Both the position numbers and the translations under genes were made by a program. Under the pieces are notes generated by a model that saw only the letters and a list, made by a program, of their open reading frames with translations, was not told the origin of the DNA and ran no database searches. A stretch of 64,000 nucleotides of DNA from Pseudevernia furfuracea (lineage: Eukaryota > Ascomycota > Lecanoromycetes > Lecanorales > Parmeliaceae): positions 1,116,001-1,180,000 of the forward strand of contig JAIUPT010000028.1 in assembly GCA_022315425.1 (NCBI GenBank), written 5' to 3'. This document shows positions 57,492 through 64,000 of this stretch, in pieces (the first letter of the stretch is position 1; each line of letters opens with the position of its first letter).

Positions 57492-60400
57492 TCATGCGCT
57501 CTCATCGTCAGCCTCATCCCCAACATACACAGAACCATCTAAGTCATCTCCATCCGATTCTTCGCGATATTTGGGCAACTTGCCCTTGGTCCGTGGGCTT
57601 TGGCGCGCTGTGGGAATGCTTGTTTCTTGTTGATCAGGCGATGGGTCTTGAACGACGGTATGGCCTTGCTTTTTCTGATTGGCCAATGAATTGGGAGGTG
57701 ATTTGCGCGTTTTCCCCCAGATGCGCGCTTTATTGTCGGAGTCTTGCTTTTTCCGGGCTGAGTTTCCGCCTTCTTCGGCTGCGGCTTCGACTTGTCCGAC
57801 TGAAACTTAGCCTTCTTGGAAGCTTTGCTGTTCCCAGCAGACTCTAGGGTCCGCTTTCTTGACGGGACGGGCTGGGAAATTCAACGGCGAGACACCAGGT
57901 CGGGCTTTGATCGGCTTCCTCATCCAGTCTGCGATGAAGCCCGCCGTCCAGCCTCCTGGGGCGTCTTGATCCCGTTCCCACCAGGACAGGAAATCGTCCT
58001 CTTTACCGGAAATCTTCAATGCGGAGATAACCGATACGATGAACAACATCAACGTGTCTTCCTCCGAATCATGGGCATCAAATGCAAGACGTGACTTCGG
58101 ATCAATCAGATAGAACAGACAGCATCGGCAACGAGAAGCTGAATAGCCCCGGCATCGCTTCTCGCAGGGGGTTGATGCAGAGAACGCTGTTACTGTACGG
58201 CGGCATAAGATGCGTGTAACTCACTTTCTCTGCCGCGGCATATGTATAACGATAGTCGCATCTGGAGGTACTCCACTGGAGGAGCTTATGCTGAGGCTGT
58301 ATAATATTCTTCTGCTTGATTTCTTCGAAGATGTTAACCAGAGTACTAGAACATCTGCAATTTCTCGTCGGCTCTCGACTCGGCGGTCCGTAGAATCTGT
58401 TCAGAACTGCAAGGAGCAATGTTTATGGGTCCATATGAATCGACGACGGCTCTTTCGTAGAGCTCTCCAACAGTCATTTCGTAATCGACTATTCTTCTAA
58501 ACAGAAGTTTTCCGCGAGCATCTCGTAGAGAAACTTGAACCAGAAAATGACCAGCAAATTCAGTATCGATGAGCCTAATGTGGTCGTCTCCGTCTAGGAT
58601 TGAGCTTAGGAAGTCTTCCGTGTAAGGACTTACCCTATTCAACTCGCAATACTTGAAAAACTCAAGCATGTCTGCTGGCTCAACGATATCAGAATCAGTC
58701 GCTCGAAATTTCTTCGTGTGCGTTGCACTTCCACACGTCTCGGCGACGATGAAGACCCTTTAAGAAGGTCTTACTCGTCTTTTGACGCACGGTTCAGACT
58801 CATGAGATGATCTGAGCAGTAGATGGTCCCGACCCAAGAGGCCTCAGAACATGCTTTTTGGGGCACATTCAGTGACCTGAGATACATCTGCACACGCATC
58901 AGTCCCTCTCTCTTCAGCTTCCCCGATTGCCAGACGAGTGATTTGCACCGCCAACAGCGAATGCCGAGACGCAGCTGCCATTCATAACACCCATCGGACC
59001 GCAAACGAAGGGAACCTGAATACTACCGCCGTCTCCAAAGACAAGCTTTCTTGGGAGGACCAGTTAAAGCGACAATGCCGAAGAGACGCTGATCCACAGC
59101 ATACTGCAGGTGCTTGACCAGAGCTGAGTTGTAGTCCCCATCGATCCAGATTACACGTTAGTAACTTTACGTCGTGAGATGTAGGGTTTCTGACTCATTT
59201 TCGGTTGATTCTGTTCTTTGTCGTCGTTTTGGCCAAAAGCTTCTTCGGGATCCGCATTTCGCATATTCAGAGCCCGAATCCGAAGATGCGTGGTCGTCAC
59301 TGCCTTGTTCATCTTGCTCGTCTAAGTTAAGGCTGTCAAGATCGAGGTCGTCAAAGTCAAGGTTGTCATGGTCTCGGTCGTCCTTGCTGTCATTTTTCAA
59401 CATTAACGACTACTCCACTAGACTCCTCATCCTCATCCTCATCCTCATCTTCAAACTCAACCAAGGAAGACACTGGAGCTTGATGGCACAATCTGTGCTC
59501 CATCATAGTCCACAAGTTATAAACATGCTCACTTCCGTGACAGTCGACATGGGGGGGGCATCTTTCGGCGCGTTTCACTCTATGGTAGTCCTGTTTGTGG
59601 ACAACGAGCATAGCTTCCACGAACCACAATGGGCTCTTCCTACGCAGCCATCATGATCGCACTGAGCACATCCGAAGTTTTTTCATAGCGTGTTTGAACT
59701 GATGCTCCTGGAGAGCCTTCTTCCAATCGAAGAGCTCGTCAGGATCCTCACACGTCCCGTTATTGCATCGGTGAATCTGCCGGTTCTCGTGTCTACGGTG
59801 ACGTCTTGCTAGTTTGCTATGGGGTGGGATTCCTCGGTCGCGTCGACACAAGGTGGGTATGGACACCGTAGTCAGGGCCCCTGGGTCACGGAGCGTTCCG
59901 TTCGGCGCCCCTTGGCAATGTGAGAAACTTGGGGTAAGTTAGTTATACTTCTTGGGGCTGCACTTTGCAACCCGCGTGAGCTTGGCTAGGCGAAGTCGGT
60001 CCTCCGTGGCGTGTTTTCCAATGCTATTCCATTCGTTCATACAAAGGCTTTCTTTTGGAGCGAACACATTCAGGATGAGTACACCTTCGTGCAAAGCTAG
60101 CACTCGTTCTCCGATTGTAATTTCCCATGAATCCCACGGGTAATGAAAACGTATATTTATTGTATTGCGTAGTTTTGTATTTGCAACTTAAATGCTGAGA
60201 GCACCGCAAATTCTTTGACTGCCCATGCTCTGACTTGCAGTGGTGTTTCATCTGTCTTTTTGTATATAAGTCTTCATTTTCAGAACAGTCGGGGTGAGAG
60301 CATCTGAGGACAAGTAGAGCCCCTTTGCGGTCCCTTTCGACATTTTTGAGATTTTGGCTTAAGCCGTAGGTGTTGTAAGACCTGCGGTTGCTCTTGCTTT

Positions 60401-61100
60401 CGCATCGGTCATGCTGGGTGCAGTAGAGTGTCCGTGGTTTAGTATGATAGAGTTTCTGATGATGCACGAGATTTTCCTGCGTGTATCGCTTGGTTGCTCC
60501 ACGGCAGTCATCGTGAACACACGGCTGCTTGCCCTTTGCCTTTTCATCTGACTTTGCTTTGAGGTGGTTCATATGCAAGTGATGAGCGTATGCATTGTAG
60601 AGGTTTCTTGGCTCTTTGGTCCTACAAGCCTCATGCTCCGTGCGCTCTATATTCTTCGGCTCTCCGTGCTCCGACCTCATATGTTGAGTAAAGGAGCTCG
60701 GTTTGAATACTGTAGTGTTAGTACAATCAGCTCGGGGACACCGTTGAGGAGACTTGCAATAGAAATCAGGATGCAGACTTCTTTCATGCTGTCCTTTGAT
60801 ACTGGAACACAATGGAGTATTAGTACAGCGATCAGGAACACGGGACAGGAACATACGGCCCGAAAGAACATCGATTCTGAGCTTTTAAGCAATGGGCGCA
60901 TTTTTGTGTCCTGCAAAAGGGCCGTGTGACACAGTCTGTATTGGAAAGAACGAACACAATGTTGACACCGCGCACCATCATGGCGCTGAACGCTTTTTGG
61001 GTCCGTCCAGACATCGACAGCGCTCTTCTGGTATCCGTTCTTAACGTCCAAGGACTTGACCCAGTCGGACCAATTGTCCTTATAACTTCGGTCCAAGGAT
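57492..61100 (-). pseudogene. Degenerate gene: zinc-finger-like repeats plus DEDDh exonuclease-like domain
   Basis: Protein-like segments lie colinear on the minus strand. N-terminal part (about 61096-59650): repeated Cys/His modules such as QKCAHCLKAQNRC, RCPRADCTNTTVFKPSSFTQ, CVHDDCRGATKRYTQENLVH, LRCSHPDCSENEDLYTKRQM and RCTHPECVRSKRKPLY. An acidic segment (59167-59403) follows. C-terminal part: HIRLIDTEFAGHFLVQVSLR (ExoI-like DTE), RCDYRYTYAAAEKV, then FDAHDSEEDTLMLFIVSVIS (ExoIII-like HDxxxD), SWWERDQDAPGGWTAGFIAD and a Ser/Asp-rich tail ending GDEADDESA. A frame change separates LPMLSVLSD from FYLIDPKSRLAFDAHD near 58125-58105, and an in-frame TAA (57807-57809) precedes the tail. Further stops lie at 58346 and 60024. 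Some breaks may be introns; not all can be. Family name unknown to me. Confidence 0.5.
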
Positions 61101-62079
61101 ACCTAAAAATAGATCAGCACACATAACCAAGCAAAGAACCAATTTTTCTAAACATACATCACTTTGACCAGCAAGGAACAGGACTCGTGGACCGTGAGTG
61201 GAAATCTTCCGGTTTGGCGTTTGTAGCAATTTTGTGATGTACATGTAGCTCGCCTCTTCTTCTTCTTCTTCTTCTTCTCTCACCTTCTATCGTTCACATG
61301 ATCTGCTAAGGTCCATACTGGCAAGCAAGCGCCCTGGACATCCGTCAACGTATCCCAGCGTACGAAACTTGTTCTTTCGATCAGGAGGACGCTTCGATTG
61401 CGCATGCATGCTCTTATAATCAGCTCCCTCCATCCGCTCCATTCTTGACAGCAGTGTCCGCTCGTTGCTAGGGTCTCCGAGTCAATGAGACTCGAAGAGG
61501 GGTCGTGTCTATCAGCTGTCCACGGTCGTCAGTAGCGGTCCCCTGTTCTAGCAGCGTCTCCGTAGTCGTTACGGGTGATCGTTGGGAAAGTAGCCACGGT
61601 GTATCAAAGTTGGAGGAGTACAAGATACAGACTGTTTAATTGTCCAAAGAGAGACGGATCTTGAACGGTCAGATTAGGATGTCTATTTCTATTGCTTCTT
61701 CGTCTCCATTTTTTTGGACTATCCTCATCGGGCGAGCACTCCTCCTTGCGTCTACCTCCGAATGTAGCTCCAAAATTGATGGTAGCGGAGTACTTCCCCC
61801 ATATACAGTCTTACTACTGCCCCATGCCTGAGATGAAAATGGGTAGACGTTTGGTAAGGCACCCAATACTCGTTATTTACGCTATCCAACCGCGCTGTTT
61901 CCCCTCCTAATCGTTCGTATACATCAAGCGTCGTTTACCAGGTATCTCTCCAGATGAAGTCCGTCCCGCGCCGAAGAAGCCTTACTCCCCGCCAAATGTC
62001 GAGCCCCATAAACCCATCCATGCCCCCCCCCCCCCAAAATCCGATAGAACAACACTTTAGACCCTCGTCCATTAAACAA
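61101..62079. other. Intergenic, low-complexity tracts only
   Basis: Contains a (TTC)n tract at 61258-61277 and a 13-C run at 62023-62035. No gene recognised. Confidence 0.45.
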
Positions 62080-63745
62080 TCACTTACACAGCTCATTCAT
62101 CATCCTCCTGATTCCTTCCCTCTTAACCTCCACCCTATCATCCTTCCTAAAAAAACAAACATACCTCAAATCCCTCTGCGCCAACATAACCATGACCACA
62201 TAGAATTTCCTCGTCCCATCATAATCATAGCCATACTGGCTCCCCGCACCAGGAATGAGGGGATAATCGCTGTTCGTCTGCGCGAACCTCAACGCCTGCG
62301 GCATATCCGTCACAGCGCCAGCGCAAAACAGGAGTTCCAGCAGGCCCGGTTTACGGCCCAGAATCGCAGCCTCGACGGGGTTGGTGTAGGAGCAAGATTC
62401 CGAGGCCGGGCGGGTGGAATTGACGTCGGCGCCTTTTTGGATCAGGAGTTTGGCAGTGGATTCACGGCCCAATGAGAGGGCGATCATGAGCGCGGTGCCG
62501 TGGGATGAGGAGCAAGCGTCGACTTTGGCGCCGTTGGCAAGGAGGATCTGGGCGATGGATTCTCGGCCTAGGGAGACGGCTTCTTGGAGGATGTTCAGGC
62601 GGATGGTGGAGGAGACTTGATATTCAGCGTCGAGGGGGGCGCCGTTCTGGGCTAGGAGAGACATCATGGAGTCGGATCTGAGAGCGGCGCGGAGTGGGAG
62701 AGCGTTGAGGGAGAGGTGGTTGATTTTGAGGTTCACTTTTTTGCCGAGGAGGAAGCGGACAGCGTCTTCATTGTTGGCGGATACCGCGTTCCAGAGCACA
62801 CTTTTCTTGTCGCGGACTGCGTCTACGTTGGCGCCTCTGGTCAGTAAGGCTTCCATTAATGGCGTTGAAGGAAAGCGAGCAGCACTCCAAAGAGCATGAT
62901 CAAACAATTCCTGGTCAAGGACATCTGTAGTCGACTCATCGTTGAGAATTTCGAGAGCTTTGTTGATATTCTTGTTGTCGATAGCGGAGATGAGCCTTTT
63001 CTTTCGGCTGGAGAACCCAGCCGCTATCGATGCAAGCCTAGGTCTGGATTTCGACTTTGGTTGTGGCGCCAGGAATACTTGCTGTACGTCTACGAGCGTT
63101 GTGGTATCGGTCTCCGTGGAGAAGCTCTTGTCGGAGATAGAGGGCGCGATCGATCTCTTTGGAGACTCAACTCCCTCAGGCAGCTCGACCACCCACTGCC
63201 AAGACCCATGCTCTCGTTTTGGCAAGGCTTGTCCTTCAGATGTCGTGGTCCCAATGACAATACTGGCATTCAGTCCGTCAGTGATGTCAACGGATAGAGA
63301 AGCCAGAAAGCAAACCTTCTGAAAGCTGTCAATAACGTTATGTTAAAGACAAGCCGACTTCTAATCTCACCAATGTCTTCGCCACCTAGTCTTAGTCGAT
63401 CCCAAGAGCTTTTCTCATCGGTTCCCAAGCTTTGATACTTCTGGACGATGTATTGCAAGTCGGCGAGAACACTAATACAGCCATCCAGGATCGTTTTCAG
63501 TCTAGCTTGTCTTCGAGGTGGCAAAGGGTGGGACAATTGGGTGTCGGCAGCTTCTTCCAGAACACAATGCAACGACTCAAGTTCCTTACTGATCGTTCCA
63601 AATACTCCGGGGGCAGCTTTACCTGGAAGTCTGTCAGCATATAATTCTAGCAAGGAAGTGTTGTCATACATGACAAGTAAATCCTCCACGCTAATTGGCC
63701 TACGGCCACAAAGTCGCTTATACCAAATCCAAAGGGAACGACCAT
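62080..63745 (-). CDS. Ankyrin-repeat protein with fungal N-terminal helical domain
   Basis: Exons 63670-63745, 63316-63622, 62080-63262; 521 residues. Start MVVPFGFGISDFVAVGQLAW is the typical beginning of this fungal family, followed by RIYLSCKAAPGVFGTISKEL, LESLHCVLEEAADT and WDRLRLGGEDIGEIRSRLVF, a helical N-terminal domain often joined to ankyrin, NACHT or kinase modules. The second intron (63263-63315, donor GTTTGC, CTGAC branch site, acceptor GCCAG) removes an apparent frameshift and joins LLTAFR to SIVIGTTTSEGQ. Ankyrin repeats occupy about residues 210-460, for example TPLMEALLTRGANVDAVRDK, ESIAQILLANGAKVDACSSS and ESTAKLLIQKGADVNSTRPA. Protein-protein interaction is expected. Families of this kind are often linked to recognition or NLR-like systems in fungi; that is inference. 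Confidence 0.8.
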
Positions 63746-64000
63746 TTTGATTGGTGGATCTGCAGTACAACAATATGATGCTTTAATTGCGAATATATGT
63801 CAGTCTTCTACGTCGCTCCAAGGCTGCAGTGGCCAAAAAGGTCTGAGTCACACTCACCAGTCCGGTCAAGCAGCCTTATCTTGGTGCGATCATCAGACCT
63901 ACCGCAATACCATAATCGTCGAAGAGCGCGTCCCTTTTTCTCTTTTCATCCAATCCTTTTTCTTTGTAGTTTTGAAACCAGGATCCAGGCGATGAAACCA
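63746..64000. promoter_or_regulatory. Upstream region of the ankyrin gene to window end
   Basis: 255 nt with no recognised gene. It includes the probable promoter of the ankyrin gene. Confidence 0.3.

Noticed and set aside
63270..63330. Apparent frameshift in the ankyrin gene
   Set aside because: A 53-nt GT-AG intron with a CTGAC branch site restores phase, so the gene is intact.
1..64000. CRISPR arrays, operons, riboswitches, rRNA or complete tRNA genes, intact transposons
   Set aside because: None seen. CRISPR and operons are not expected in a fungal nuclear genome, and no terminal repeats or transposase/reverse-transcriptase motifs were recognised.

Overview
The window is nuclear DNA of a filamentous ascomycete (Pezizomycotina; Leotiomycetes is my guess, not proven). 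Genes are compact and lie on both strands without operons. They carry short GT-AG introns (45-150 nt) with CTGAC/CTAAC-like branch sites. Heterokaryon-incompatibility (HET) domains, a SAT4/rhodopsin-type membrane protein and Hikeshi, Elp4 and Mdv1 orthologues fit this group. Most genes had to be assembled from exons by hand; exon coordinates are given and reading phase was checked at each junction.

Layout. 1-12.2 kb is a conserved block: Vps15 (3' end off the window), CCT1/TCP1-alpha, cytosolic prolyl-tRNA synthetase, a transmembrane SH3 protein and an aldo-keto reductase. 12.2-15.0 kb has only weak or broken reading frames; Elp4 follows at 15.0-16.3 kb. 16.4-36.6 kb is an accessory stretch: a HET-domain gene, a multi-pass membrane gene stopped at a conserved Trp, a newly assembled Kex2-type repeat peptide precursor (21.1-21.5 kb), a HET pseudogene, a SAT4-type gene, a broken cysteine-rich repeat gene, a large membrane protein with a probable frameshift, a hotdog thioesterase and a small secreted cysteine-rich protein. 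It also holds diverged repeats whose differences are mostly transitions, as repeat-induced point mutation (RIP) would leave.

37.1-55.4 kb is again largely conserved: Rpb8, a DUF4743/Nudix hydrolase, Hikeshi/Opi10, a DUF3445 protein, Mdv1, a small orphan gene, a mucin-like membrane protein, chorismate mutase, Bcp1 and GMP synthase. The GMP synthase has 14 exons, one of 16 nt, and a changed C-terminal motif. 55.4-64 kb holds a minisatellite, a degenerate gene combining zinc-finger-like repeats with a DEDDh exonuclease-like domain, and an intact ankyrin-repeat gene.

Best candidate for something undescribed: the 93-residue secreted precursor at 21083-21459, with five near-identical repeats separated by Lys-Arg sites. 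This is the architecture of fungal ribosomal peptides and pheromone-like signals, but the core sequence matches none I know, and no tailoring enzyme was seen nearby.
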